Origin: an uncultured Eubacterium sp. | Lineage (GTDB): Bacteria > Bacillota > Clostridia > Lachnospirales > CAG-274 | Direction: 5' to 3' | NCBI GenBank assembly: GCA_900543365.1 | Contig: UQRG01000004.1 | Span: forward strand, 1-36,834 | Length of the DNA stretch: 36,834 bases | Shown: one piece after another, positions 1 through 7,434 of the stretch | Layout of the letters: each line of letters opens with the position of its first letter | How positions within the stretch are numbered: the stretch's first letter is position 1 | The notes under the pieces: model-generated | Seen by the model: only the letters and a program-made list of their open reading frames with translations | Told to the model about the DNA's origin: nothing | The model's database searches: none | Program-made: the position numbers and the translations under genes

Positions 1-816
1 TGACTTTATTTTATTGGCTTGAGTAATAGCATTTTTGGCAATTTTAAAATAAAGGTTATCAGTAAATAGAGTATCAAACTGAATACCTGTAATAAAGCCC
101 TTTGCCAACAATGCTCCTTGTTGCTTAATCATAGTAAAGAAATGAGGTATCATACCTCTTTTAGTAAGTACAACAGCCTCCCCAAACATTGCTCCAACCT
201 TAGTGCCACCTATATAAAAAATGTCACAGTTATGAGCAAGAAACTCAAGTGATACATTATTATTTTCTGCCATAATTCCATATCCAAGTCTTGCACCATC
301 TACAAAAAGAGGTATATTATAAGACTTACAAATACTATGAATGGCACTTAATTCATCAGAAGTGTACAATGTACCATACTCTGTGGGAAAAGATATATAA
401 ACCATAGCCGGATATACCATATGTTCTCTATTGCCATCATTATGAAATTTGTCTAAATAATTTTCTAATACATCAGCACTTAATTTTCCATTTACTGAAG
501 GTAACTCAATTACTTTATGACCAGAAAACTCTATTGCTCCAGCCTCGTGAATACTTATATGTCCACTTGATGGGGAAATTACACCCTCATAGTTTTTAAG
601 CACTGATGAAATAACAGTTGTGTTAGTTTGAGTACCTCCTACAAGAAAATAAACCTCTCCATTATCAAGTCCACAAGATTTTAAAATCTTACACTTTGCA
701 CTATTGCTATATACATCTGTACCATAGCCTGTATTTTTTTCATAATTAATTTCTTTAAACCTATTTAAAATATTAGGGTGACATCCCTCCATATAATCAC
801 TATCAAAATGAATCAT
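1..816 (-). CDS. Low-specificity L-threonine aldolase family protein (partial, C-terminus outside window)
   Basis: A PLP-dependent fold-type I lyase expected to cleave L-threonine or L-allo-threonine to glycine and acetaldehyde in the cytoplasm. The reading frame is open from an ATG at 816 to the window edge, giving 272 residues of a family usually near 340, so about the last fifth is missing. Visible motifs are GGTQTN near residue 60, SGHISIHEAGA near 84-94, FVDGARLGYG at 171-180 (the cofactor-binding Asp) and YIGGTKVGA at 201-209, where Lys206 is the expected Schiff-base lysine. An AAGGAGGG box sits a few bases upstream of the ATG. It is transcribed divergently from the YHYH protein. The substrate could also be another beta-hydroxy amino acid; the family call is firm, exact specificity is not. 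Confidence 0.9.
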   Translation of the reverse strand, partial: MIHFDSDYMEGCHPNILNRFKEINYEKNTGYGTDVYSNSAKCKILKSCGLDNGEVYFLVGGTQTNTTVISSVLKNYEGVISPSSGHISIHEAGAIEFSGHKVIELPSVNGKLSADVLENYLDKFHNDGNREHMVYPAMVYISFPTEYGTLYTSDELSAIHSICKSYNIPLFVDGARLGYGIMAENNNVSLEFLAHNCDIFYIGGTKVGAMFGEAVVLTKRGMIPHFFTMIKQQGALLAKGFITGIQFDTLFTDNLYFKIAKNAITQANKIKS

Positions 817-919
817 ATTTTTCCCTCCTTATCACTATAACAATTTTATCATTTTTGAAAAAGCAATACAAGCATATTAACTAAATTTTATTTGTCGAAA
901 TTTATCTAAAAACATAGTA

Positions 920-948
920 TTGATATATTTATATGTACTATTTATGAT
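920..948 (+). promoter_or_regulatory. Sigma-A type promoter for the YHYH protein gene
   Basis: TTGATA at 920-925 and TATGAT at 943-948 are separated by 17 nt. The site lies 30 nt upstream of the ATG at 979, with an AAAGGAGG ribosome binding site between them. Confidence 0.7.
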
Positions 949-978
949 TAAAATATATATCACAAAGGAGGTAATATT

Positions 979-1845
979 ATGAAAATCAAGAAAATTATTG
1001 CTTTGGCTATATCACTACTAATTTGCACTAGTACAACATACGGCCACTCAGGCAGAACTGACAGTAATGGAGGTCATCGTGACAAAAAAAATGTAAGTGG
1101 TTTAGGTCCTTATCACTATCATTGCGGTGGCTATCCCGCTCATTTACACCCTAATGGTGTTTGTCCCTATAAGTCATCTGGAGCTTCTTCAACGCCAAAA
1201 ACTTCAAGTAAACCAGCTCAGTCTACACCTAATCCAAACATAAATAATGTTTATTTAATACACACTATGCCACAAATGACAGTTGGCGAAAGTTATGTAA
1301 ATGAAGCTGTATCAAATAAGAAAAGTGCTAGTCTTAATTGGTCATCTAGCAACACAAGTGTAGCAACTGTTGACTATACTGGCAAAGTAACTGCTGTAGG
1401 TGTAGGTACAGCTATAATAACTGTATCAAATGGATATAAAAGTGCATCATATACACTTAACTGCAAAGGATATGTTTCTTACACAAGTATGAATGCCGAA
1501 ATAAATGGTAATAGTATACAGCTTTATAAATACAACAACGAATATTATGTACTTTGTAACGACTTAAATAGCTATGGCTTTGACACTACTTATGATAAAT
1601 ATAAAGGTATTGTTAAAATAACTAGAAATATAGCAAAGTCTGTAAATCCATTAAATGTAGTTGGCTATGCTGATGGTAAAATTGCTTATGTTGCTAATCC
1701 TACATCAATTAATGTACTTTGTGGAAACAATACAAATTACAGCAAAGCTGTAAATGGTAATGGTAGAATGTTTGTTGCCTTTGACTCTTTAAAGGCATTT
1801 GGAAATGTTAGCTATAATGGTATTGTAAGTCTTAAGACATTTTAA
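979..1845 (+). CDS. Secreted YHYH-domain protein with bacterial Ig-like (BIG2) domain and stalk-like C-terminus
   Basis: A 288-residue exported protein of unknown function. Residues 1-22 form a signal peptide (KIKK, hydrophobic core, cleavage near TTYG-HS). Residues 23-64 carry the Cys/His-rich YHYH signature: HSGRTDSNGGH, then GPYHYHCGG and HLHPNGVCPY, which looks like a metal-binding or cross-linked head. A Ser/Thr/Pro linker (65-90) leads to a BIG2-like Ig domain at about 93-163 (SSSNTSVATVD, GKVTAVGVGTAIITV). Residues 170-288 look like two degenerate half-repeats of the copper-amine-oxidase-N type 'stalk' domain also seen at the end of the pectate lyase at 30496-36648. An ideal AAAGGAGG box precedes the ATG. 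It is monocistronic, with its own promoter and terminator. The YHYH family is common in Clostridia; its biochemical role is not known to me. Confidence 0.85.
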   Translation: MKIKKIIALAISLLICTSTTYGHSGRTDSNGGHRDKKNVSGLGPYHYHCGGYPAHLHPNGVCPYKSSGASSTPKTSSKPAQSTPNPNINNVYLIHTMPQMTVGESYVNEAVSNKKSASLNWSSSNTSVATVDYTGKVTAVGVGTAIITVSNGYKSASYTLNCKGYVSYTSMNAEINGNSIQLYKYNNEYYVLCNDLNSYGFDTTYDKYKGIVKITRNIAKSVNPLNVVGYADGKIAYVANPTSINVLCGNNTNYSKAVNGNGRMFVAFDSLKAFGNVSYNGIVSLKTF

Positions 1846-1850
1846 AGTTT

Positions 1851-1891
1851 AGTATATAAAAGGGCGAACATTGTTCGCCCTTTTATATACT
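1851..1891. terminator. Bidirectional intrinsic terminator, 20-bp inverted repeat
   Basis: A perfect 20-bp inverted repeat (1851-1870 and 1872-1891) around one base, with the GC core GGGCGAAC/GTTCGCCC flanked by A and T runs. It lies between the convergent YHYH and exchanger genes and works in both directions. Confidence 0.9.
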
Positions 1892-1943
1892 ATATTATAT
1901 TTTCATATAAATAACTCAAAATATCAGCAACATTTTCTATTAA

Positions 1944-2948
1944 TTAAAACATATTGTAATTTCTGCCAATAATATATCCAGTATATATTAAATACATTAA
2001 TATCATTACAACGCCAACGCTCTTACCAATAGAACTTTTCTTTTTTACGACTATTGCAAGTACTATAACATTTACAATTATAAGAAGAATAGTATCAATT
2101 ACAGAATCAAACTCTACTGTAATACTATTAACTACAGAAGAAATACCTAAAACAAAAAGAATATTAAATGTATTAGAACCAATTACATTACCAAGAGCAA
2201 GGTCAGCCTCACCTTTTTTAGCAGCAACAATACTTGTTACAAGTTCAGGCAATGATGTGCCTATTGCTACAATTGTAAGACCTATAAGAGTATTACTCAT
2301 ACCAAATGTTTGTGCTATAGCTGTTGCACTATTAACAACAAAATCTCCACCATAGATAACACCTGCAAGACCAACAATAATAAATATTATACTAACTGGA
2401 AGTGAACGAGTTTTAACTTCTTCAATATCAACTTTATGACCTGTGGCTATACTTATAAGAGTAAATCTAATAAGTATAATAAGGTAAAAAACAAACACTA
2501 CAAGCATTATTACGCCTGCAAATCTTGAAAGTGTTGGTTGCCCATTAACAAATAAACCAATTAAAAGTAAAAGCAAAAGTAACACTGTAGCAAATATTGA
2601 ATATGGATAATCTCGTTTAATCAAAGATTTAGTAATATTAATAGGTTGAAGCAATGCACAAATACCAACAACTACTAAAAGATTAAAAAAGTTAGAACCA
2701 ACAACATTACTAACTGCAATTTCATTAGCTCCTTTTAAAGCAGCCGAAATACTAACTGATGTTTCAGGAGCAGATGTACCCATAGCAACTATAGTAAGTC
2801 CAATAATGACTGTAGGTACTTTAAATATTTTGGCAACAGAGCTGCTGCCATCAACAAATAAGTCAGCACCCTTAATAAGCAACACAAAGCCTACAACAAG
2901 CCAAACATACATCCATATACCAGTCATAGTAAATATTGTTTCATTCAC
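1944..2948 (-). CDS. Calcium/sodium antiporter (CaCA family, YrbG-like)
   Basis: An integral membrane carrier of 334 residues, expected to exchange Na+ (or H+) for Ca2+. Both halves carry the alpha-repeat that defines the CaCA superfamily: GTSAPE at 57-62 with GSNFFN at 84-89, and GTSLPE at 230-235 with GSNTFN at 257-262. About ten hydrophobic segments surround a basic loop near 108-113 and a polar loop near 170-182. The start is GTG at 2946-2948, because AAGGAGG lies 8 nt upstream. It is convergent with the YHYH gene and shares its terminator. The leader is about 190 nt long and contains a strong terminator-like hairpin just before the ribosome binding site, so expression may be set by attenuation. 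The transported ion is inferred from family only. Confidence 0.9.
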   Translation of the reverse strand: MNETIFTMTGIWMYVWLVVGFVLLIKGADLFVDGSSSVAKIFKVPTVIIGLTIVAMGTSAPETSVSISAALKGANEIAVSNVVGSNFFNLLVVVGICALLQPINITKSLIKRDYPYSIFATVLLLLLLLIGLFVNGQPTLSRFAGVIMLVVFVFYLIILIRFTLISIATGHKVDIEEVKTRSLPVSIIFIIVGLAGVIYGGDFVVNSATAIAQTFGMSNTLIGLTIVAIGTSLPELVTSIVAAKKGEADLALGNVIGSNTFNILFVLGISSVVNSITVEFDSVIDTILLIIVNVIVLAIVVKKKSSIGKSVGVVMILMYLIYTGYIIGRNYNMF

Positions 2949-2975
2949 AGTTAATTCCTCCTTAGTAACAAAAAG

Positions 2976-3033
2976 AGAAGCCTTTATTGTTTTAAGGTAT
3001 ATAATACTCTTAACAAGTACAATAAAGGCTTCT
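2976..3033 (-). promoter_or_regulatory. Structured leader with terminator-like hairpin upstream of the exchanger gene
   Basis: Two perfectly complementary 15-nt arms (2976-2990 and 3019-3033) enclose a 28-nt loop that contains a smaller TTAAG/CTTAA stem. Read on the minus strand, the 3' arm is followed by CTCTTTTTG and then the AAGGAGG of the exchanger gene. A second hairpin with 8-bp arms (3062-3069 and 3081-3088) lies upstream. With the promoter at 3145-3173 this gives a leader of about 190 nt in which a terminator immediately precedes the gene. No known riboswitch core was recognised; the yybP-ykoY Mn motif was looked for and not seen. The rest of the gap 2949-3294 holds no credible ORF. 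Confidence 0.55.
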
Positions 3034-3144
3034 TCTTAAAGTTAACTCCTTTTTTGCACACTATCATAATATAACCATATTTATGATAATGTATAATCTA
3101 CTTATCCAAAACTATTCAATTAAAAAAATAATTATTATACAAGT

Positions 3145-3173
3145 ATTATATACAAAATTTTCAAAAAAGTCAA
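3145..3173 (-). promoter_or_regulatory. Sigma-A type promoter for the exchanger gene leader
   Basis: On the minus strand TTGACT (3168-3173) and TATAAT (3145-3150) are 17 nt apart, a near-consensus promoter. Transcription would start near 3138, about 190 nt before the GTG start. Confidence 0.75.
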
Positions 3174-3294
3174 TGCTTATATTTCAAATACATTAAAAAT
3201 TATTTACAACTATTGCTTTTAAAGTTAATTTGTGATAACATTTAGTTATACAAATGAGGCTTAAACTTAGGAATGTTGACGAAGGGTGGTTTAA

Positions 3295-3909
3295 ATGGCT
3301 GTATTTTTTTATAATATAACTGGTATGGATATATATTACTTCCTTAACTGTTTTTTTGTTTACAGCTTCTTAGGTTGGATATTTGAATGTGTTGTTATGA
3401 GTATTACTGAAAAGAAGCCTGTTAATAGAGGTTTTATAAAAGGTCCTTTATGTACTATTTACGGTTTTGGTGCTTTAAGTGTATACTTTATTTTTAAACC
3501 CATAGCTGAAAATAAGTTGTTGATATTTTTAACAGGTGCTGTTACAGCAACTATGTTTGAAATATTTGTAGCTCTTTTAATGACAAAACTTTTTGGATAT
3601 TTTTGGTGGAATTATAATAATAAAAAATTTAATTATAAAGGTGTTATTTGCCTTGAAAGTAGTCTTTGTTGGGGACTTATGTCTATGCTTACTTTTATTG
3701 TTTTTCAACCTCTTGTTCAAAGTGTTGTTAATACATACTATTATCGCTATGGTAAAATTAGTGCTGTTGCTATGCTTGCATATTATTGTCTCGACTTTTC
3801 TACCAGTTTTTATAAGGCTTATGAAGAAAAAGAAAATAGGCTCGAAAACAATTCCGCAGATTATGCTCAACTTACATTAAAAGATATTGTACATAACGGT
3901 AACGATTAA
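3295..3909 (+). CDS. CmpB-like putative ABC transporter permease (DUF1113-type membrane protein)
   Basis: A 204-residue polytopic membrane protein of the family annotated 'putative ABC-transporter type IV' (CmpB). The N-terminal segment FFVYSFLGWIFECV followed by a polar loop with NRGFIKGPLCTIYGFG is the family hallmark. Four or five hydrophobic helices follow and the tail (about 185-204) is polar. The ATG at 3295 has GGGTGG just upstream; a second Met at codon 10 lacks a good ribosome binding site. No ATPase is encoded nearby, so the transporter label is a family tag rather than a demonstrated role. The protein stands alone between a promoterless-looking upstream gap and the ireB promoter. 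Confidence 0.75.
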   Translation: MAVFFYNITGMDIYYFLNCFFVYSFLGWIFECVVMSITEKKPVNRGFIKGPLCTIYGFGALSVYFIFKPIAENKLLIFLTGAVTATMFEIFVALLMTKLFGYFWWNYNNKKFNYKGVICLESSLCWGLMSMLTFIVFQPLVQSVVNTYYYRYGKISAVAMLAYYCLDFSTSFYKAYEEKENRLENNSADYAQLTLKDIVHNGND

Positions 3910-3931
3910 TACATTGGGGAATTATGTCAAA

Positions 3932-3969
3932 ATATTAATAAATATTTAAGTTGCAATATTTATTAATAT
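3932..3969. repeat. 15-bp AT-only inverted repeat overlapping the ireB promoter
   Basis: Perfect arms at 3932-3946 and 3955-3969 around the loop TAAGTTGC. The 3' arm overlaps the -35 hexamer of the ireB promoter. It could end transcription of the preceding gene, although no T run follows, or act as an operator. Confidence 0.5.
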
Positions 3970-3979
3970 GTAGTACAAT
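3951..3979 (+). promoter_or_regulatory. Sigma-A type promoter for ireB-ruvX-yrzB
   Basis: TTGCAA (3951-3956) and TACAAT (3974-3979) with a 17-nt spacer, about 100 nt upstream of ireB. The leader contains a possible attenuator, GGAAGTGTT (4020-4028) pairing with AACATTCC (4036-4043) with one bulge, followed after seven bases by T7 (4051-4057). Confidence 0.6.
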
Positions 3980-4087
3980 GTACAAGGATGATAATGAACG
4001 GAAATAAATAAAACTATGAGGAAGTGTTGTTATTTAACATTCCCCCTAGCTTTTTTTGTAACCCTTTTGGGATAGGAGGCTATATAT

Positions 4088-4384
4088 ATGAATAAGAATA
4101 TGTCAGAAACTCAAAAAATTAATGACCTTAAAGAGGCATTAAAAAATGTAGTAATTAGCGATGATACAATTGAAAAATCTGGAGTAAACAAGGTTATATC
4201 TGAAGTTTATGAGGCTATGAGAGAAAAAGGTTACAACCCAGTTAATCAGTTTGTTGGTTATATTATATCCGGAGACCCTACTTACATTACTAGCTACAAA
4301 GATGCTAGAAAAAAAATGTCCAGAATTGAGCAGGACGAGCTTTTAGAAGAAATTGTTACTTACTATATTGAAAACAATTTATAA
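4088..4384 (+). CDS. ireB: IreB family regulatory phosphoprotein (UPF0297)
   Basis: A small cytoplasmic protein of 98 residues, slightly longer at the N-terminus than the usual 88-90. In enterococci IreB is phosphorylated by the PASTA kinase IreK and affects cephalosporin tolerance; the PASTA kinase of this genome is encoded at 13865-15898. Family features are the VYEAMREKGYNP segment, QFVGYIISGDPTYITSY and the closing EELL-type segment ELLEEIVTYYIEN. AGGAGG lies 8 nt before the ATG. Gene order ireB-ruvX-yrzB is the standard Bacillota order, but alaS, the usual upstream neighbour, is replaced by the CmpB-like gene. Confidence 0.92.
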   Translation: MNKNMSETQKINDLKEALKNVVISDDTIEKSGVNKVISEVYEAMREKGYNPVNQFVGYIISGDPTYITSYKDARKKMSRIEQDELLEEIVTYYIENNL

Positions 4385-4412
4385 TCAAACATTTAAATAT
4401 TTGGTGTAATTT

Positions 4413-4847
4413 ATGCGTATACTAGGATTAGACTTTGGTATGAAAACTATTGGTGTTGCTGTAAGTGACCCTTTAGGTTGGACAGCTCAAGGTGTGGAGA
4501 TTATAAGACGCCAAGATGAAAAAAATTTAAAAGCAAGCATTGAACGATTAAAGACTATTTGTCAAGAATATAATATTGAACAAATTGTACTTGGCTGTCC
4601 TAAAAATATGAACAATACAGAAGGCGAGAGAGTTAAAAAAACTGTCGCCTTTAAAAAACGCATTAAAAAAGAACTTCAGTTACCTGTTAAAATGTGGGAT
4701 GAAAGACTCTCTACAGTAGCCGCTGAACGAGATTTATTAGAGGCAGATGTTTCAAGAGCCAAAAGAAAGCTTGTTATTGACAAAATGGCAGCAGTATTTA
4801 TTTTACAAGGGTATCTTGACTCCCTTGCCCAAAAGAACGAGGAGTAA
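4413..4847 (+). CDS. ruvX: Holliday junction resolvase-like protein RuvX/YqgF (pre-16S rRNA nuclease)
   Basis: A 144-residue RNase H-fold nuclease, the usual family length. In Escherichia coli YqgF helps finish the 16S rRNA 5' end; a Holliday-junction role was proposed earlier. The N-terminal strand LGLDFGMKTIGVAVSDPLG carries the first catalytic Asp; VLGCPKNMNNTEGER and the central WDERLSTVAAERDL (second acidic motif) follow, and the helix VIDKMAAVFILQGYLD closes the domain. Its ribosome binding site is weak (GGTG), so translation is probably coupled to ireB, whose stop is 28 nt upstream. yrzB follows two bases after its stop. Confidence 0.93.
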   Translation: MRILGLDFGMKTIGVAVSDPLGWTAQGVEIIRRQDEKNLKASIERLKTICQEYNIEQIVLGCPKNMNNTEGERVKKTVAFKKRIKKELQLPVKMWDERLSTVAAERDLLEADVSRAKRKLVIDKMAAVFILQGYLDSLAQKNEE

Positions 4848-4849
4848 TT

Positions 4850-5173
4850 ATGAATAACGATAAGTTAAATATTGATGATTTAAATTTATTTGGTGACAAA
4901 GACGAAACTTATGATGTAATTTCTATGGTTGATGACACTGGCAAGGAAACTGATTTCTTTGTTATGGATGGCATTGATATTGGTAAAACCAGATATCTTT
5001 TACTTGTTAAAGCTGAAGATTTTGATTTAGACGAGCCTGAAGCCTTTATATTTAAAGAAATAAATGTAACTGGTGATGAGTGCACTTATGAGCCAGTAGA
5101 AGATGATAAGGAGTATAACAAGGTTTTACTTCTTTTACAAGACGAAGACTCTGAATATGAAATGAAGTTTTAA
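4850..5173 (+). CDS. DUF1292 family protein (YrzB-like)
   Basis: An acidic 107-residue protein of the DUF1292/UPF0473 family, function unknown. The family core is visible as VDDTGKETDFFVMDGIDIG, then RYLLLVKAED and EAFIFKEI, ending KVLLLLQDE. The DFF of this copy stands where many members have EF. Its GGAG ribosome binding site lies inside the end of ruvX, so the two are translationally linked. It is the third and last gene of the ireB operon. Confidence 0.88.
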   Translation: MNNDKLNIDDLNLFGDKDETYDVISMVDDTGKETDFFVMDGIDIGKTRYLLLVKAEDFDLDEPEAFIFKEINVTGDECTYEPVEDDKEYNKVLLLLQDEDSEYEMKF

Positions 5174-5511
5174 TTAATAAATTAAATACCCTTAATTTTA
5201 TAATCTGACTGAAAACATTAGTGACTTTAGTCATAGTATAAATCAGTCATAATACCCTATAAACTACTGAAATATTTTATTAAATAATGTTTTATTGTAA
5301 AGTCCCTTTTACAATAATATTATTAATTTAGTATGGAAACTTTAATGGGAATAATAATATTTTACTGCCTTTAGGTACGGATATAAGGGCAGTTTTTTAT
5401 AATGGCTTTTAAAAAAGACTTAAAGTCTTTTATTGTTGTGCAAAAAAATATTAGAATATCAATATATAAATTATATAACTATATAACTAAAAATTATGGA
5501 GGTGGAATTTT
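5174..5511 (+). other. 338-nt non-coding gap with successive hairpins between yrzB and RNase J
   Basis: No credible ORF. Several complementary elements follow each other: TGACTGA 5206-5212 with TCAGTCA 5243-5249, enclosing GTGACT 5221-5226 with AGTCAT 5229-5234; a perfect 9-bp hairpin 5293-5301/5308-5316; AATATTATT 5316-5324 with AATAATATT 5353-5361 (sharing one base with the previous arm); and the terminator at 5364-5398. A further short A/T-flanked dyad (AAAAGACTT/AAGTCTTTT) lies at about 5411-5430. This may be the operon's 3' UTR, a leader, or a small RNA; I did not recognise a known class. Confidence 0.5.
5364..5398 (+). terminator. Intrinsic terminator upstream of RNase J
   Basis: ACTGCCTT (5364-5371) pairs with AAGGGCAGT (5385-5393) with one bulged base, followed by a run of six T. 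It ends either the ireB operon read-through transcript or a small RNA of the gap. Confidence 0.75.
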
Positions 5512-7341
5512 TTGTATACAAGAAAATTCAGAAATAATGCAAAGGTTTCTACTGACAACTTAGACGCTATAGTGGCTGAAAACAAAAAGCCTGAAAGCAA
5601 AAAGGTTGAAGGAAGAAAGCCTGACAGAAAATCTACTGAAAGGAAAACTCCTGCTAGAAGAAACCCTAGACCTACTTCTAAACTTAAAGTTATTCCTTTA
5701 GGCGGCTTACACGAAGTTGGAAAAAATATCACAGCTTTTGAGTATGAGGACGAAATTTTAATTGTAGACTGTGGTGTTGCTTTCCCAGAAGATGATATGT
5801 TAGGTATTGACCTTGTAATACCAGACTTTTCTTACTTAGTTAAAAATAAGGATAAAATATTAGGTGTTGTTATTACTCACGGTCACGAGGACCATATTGG
5901 TTCTTTGCCATATTTCTTAAAAGAAATCAATGTTCCTATTTATGGTACTAAACTTACCATTGGACTTATTGAAACTAAACTTAAAGAACACAATATTTTA
6001 AGCAGTGTTGAAAGACACAATGTAAATGCAGGGGAAACTATTAAACTTGGTAAAAATTTTAAGGTTGAGTTTATTCGTTCTACACATTCTATTGCTGATA
6101 GTGTTGCTCTTGCTATTACTACTCCTGTTGGTGTAGTTGTTCATACCGGTGACTTTAAAATTGACTTTACTCCTATTCAAGGTAATATGATAGATTTACA
6201 GAGATTTGCTGAACTTGGTAAAAAGGGTGTTCTTCTCCTTATGTGTGAAAGTACAAATGTCGAAAGACCAGGTTACACTATGAGCGAGCGTTCTGTTGGT
6301 GGTATTATTGACAAAATATTTGATGATAGTTCAGACCAAAGAATAATGGTTGCTACTTTCTCATCTAATATTGATAGAATTCAGCAAATAGTTAATTCAG
6401 CTGTTTCTCACAAGCGAAAAGTTGCTTTCATTGGCAGAAGTATGACTAATGTTGTTAAAACTGCCAGTGAACTGGGTTACCTTGATATTCCTAAAAACAC
6501 TCTTATTGATGTACAAGAAACCAGAAACTGTGCTGATGGCGAGCTTGTTATTATTACAACAGGCTCACAAGGTGAAACTATGGCTGGCCTTTCAAGAATT
6601 GCTCTTGGTGAACATAGACAGATTGAGGTTAAGCCTACTGATAAAATTGTTATTTCAGCTTCACCAATTCCAGGTAATGAAAAAAGTATCTATAAGGTTA
6701 TTAACGAACTTATTAAAAAGGGTGCAGATGTCATTTATGACGGACTTATGGATGTTCATGTTTCTGGTCACGCTAGACAAGAAGAAATTAAAATTATGCA
6801 CTCTCTTACTAAGCCAAAGTATTTAATGCCTATTCACGGTGAATACAAAATGCTTCGTTATCATAAAAATCTCGCCTGTGAACTTGGTATGGATAAAAAT
6901 AATGTTTTTGTTATGGCTAATGGTGATGTACTTGAACTTACTAAAAATAGTGCAAAGCATAATGTAAATGCAGTACCTAGCGGTCAAATATTTGTTGACG
7001 GTCTTGGTGTTGGTGATGTAGGCAATATTGTGCTTAGAGATAGACGACATCTTTCTCAAGACGGTCTTATGATTGTTGTTGTTGCTATGGATAAGTATTC
7101 AGGTGAAATATTAAGTGGTCCTGACATTATTTCAAGAGGTTTTGTCTATGTTAGAGAAAGCGAAGAACTTATGGAAGATGCTAGAGCTGTGGTTAATGAA
7201 GCTCTTGACAAATGTGAAAGAAAGAATATTAATGAGTGGGCTTATATTAAGACACTTATTAAGGATACATTAAGAGATTATTTGTGGCAAAAAACTAAGA
7301 GAAGCCCTATGATTCTCCCTATTGTTATGGACATTGAATAA
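5512..7341 (+). CDS. rnj: Ribonuclease J
   Basis: A metallo-beta-lactamase/beta-CASP nuclease with 5'-3' exonuclease and endonuclease activity in mRNA turnover and rRNA maturation. The catalytic zinc motif HGHEDH is at residues 123-128, and further family motifs are HSIADS, HTGDFK, the beta-CASP segment ATFSSNIDRIQ and the C-terminal HVSGHA and MPIHGE. At 609 residues it is about 55 longer than usual, due to a Lys/Arg-rich N-terminal extension (about 20-57) likely disordered and RNA-contacting. The start is TTG at 5512-5514, with GGAGGTGG about 7 nt upstream; there is no in-frame ATG before the conserved core. It ends at a strong terminator. Confidence 0.95.
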   Translation: MYTRKFRNNAKVSTDNLDAIVAENKKPESKKVEGRKPDRKSTERKTPARRNPRPTSKLKVIPLGGLHEVGKNITAFEYEDEILIVDCGVAFPEDDMLGIDLVIPDFSYLVKNKDKILGVVITHGHEDHIGSLPYFLKEINVPIYGTKLTIGLIETKLKEHNILSSVERHNVNAGETIKLGKNFKVEFIRSTHSIADSVALAITTPVGVVVHTGDFKIDFTPIQGNMIDLQRFAELGKKGVLLLMCESTNVERPGYTMSERSVGGIIDKIFDDSSDQRIMVATFSSNIDRIQQIVNSAVSHKRKVAFIGRSMTNVVKTASELGYLDIPKNTLIDVQETRNCADGELVIITTGSQGETMAGLSRIALGEHRQIEVKPTDKIVISASPIPGNEKSIYKVINELIKKGADVIYDGLMDVHVSGHARQEEIKIMHSLTKPKYLMPIHGEYKMLRYHKNLACELGMDKNNVFVMANGDVLELTKNSAKHNVNAVPSGQIFVDGLGVGDVGNIVLRDRRHLSQDGLMIVVVAMDKYSGEILSGPDIISRGFVYVRESEELMEDARAVVNEALDKCERKNINEWAYIKTLIKDTLRDYLWQKTKRSPMILPIVMDIE

Positions 7342-7369
7342 AAAGTTATTTACTATGTTTTGTTTTTTT

Positions 7370-7410
7370 AAAACTACTGTTTGATTTTTTTAATCAAACA
7401 GTAGTTTTTT
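7370..7410. terminator. Bidirectional intrinsic terminator after RNase J
   Basis: Perfect 17-bp arms (7370-7386 and 7392-7408) around a T5 loop, with T run 3' on the plus strand. It sits between convergent RNase J and the ABC exporter permease, 24 nt from the latter's stop. Confidence 0.9.
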
Positions 7411-7434
7411 TAATTTGTATATTTTATTCTTAAT

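Noticed and set aside
2949..3150. yybP-ykoY manganese riboswitch or sodium riboswitch before the exchanger
   Set aside because: The conserved loop sequences of the manganese class are not visible, and I cannot recognise the sodium class; only generic hairpins can be supported.
5206..5400. T-box or preQ1 riboswitch before RNase J
   Set aside because: No T-box TGG-AACC core and no preQ1 aptamer sequence were found.
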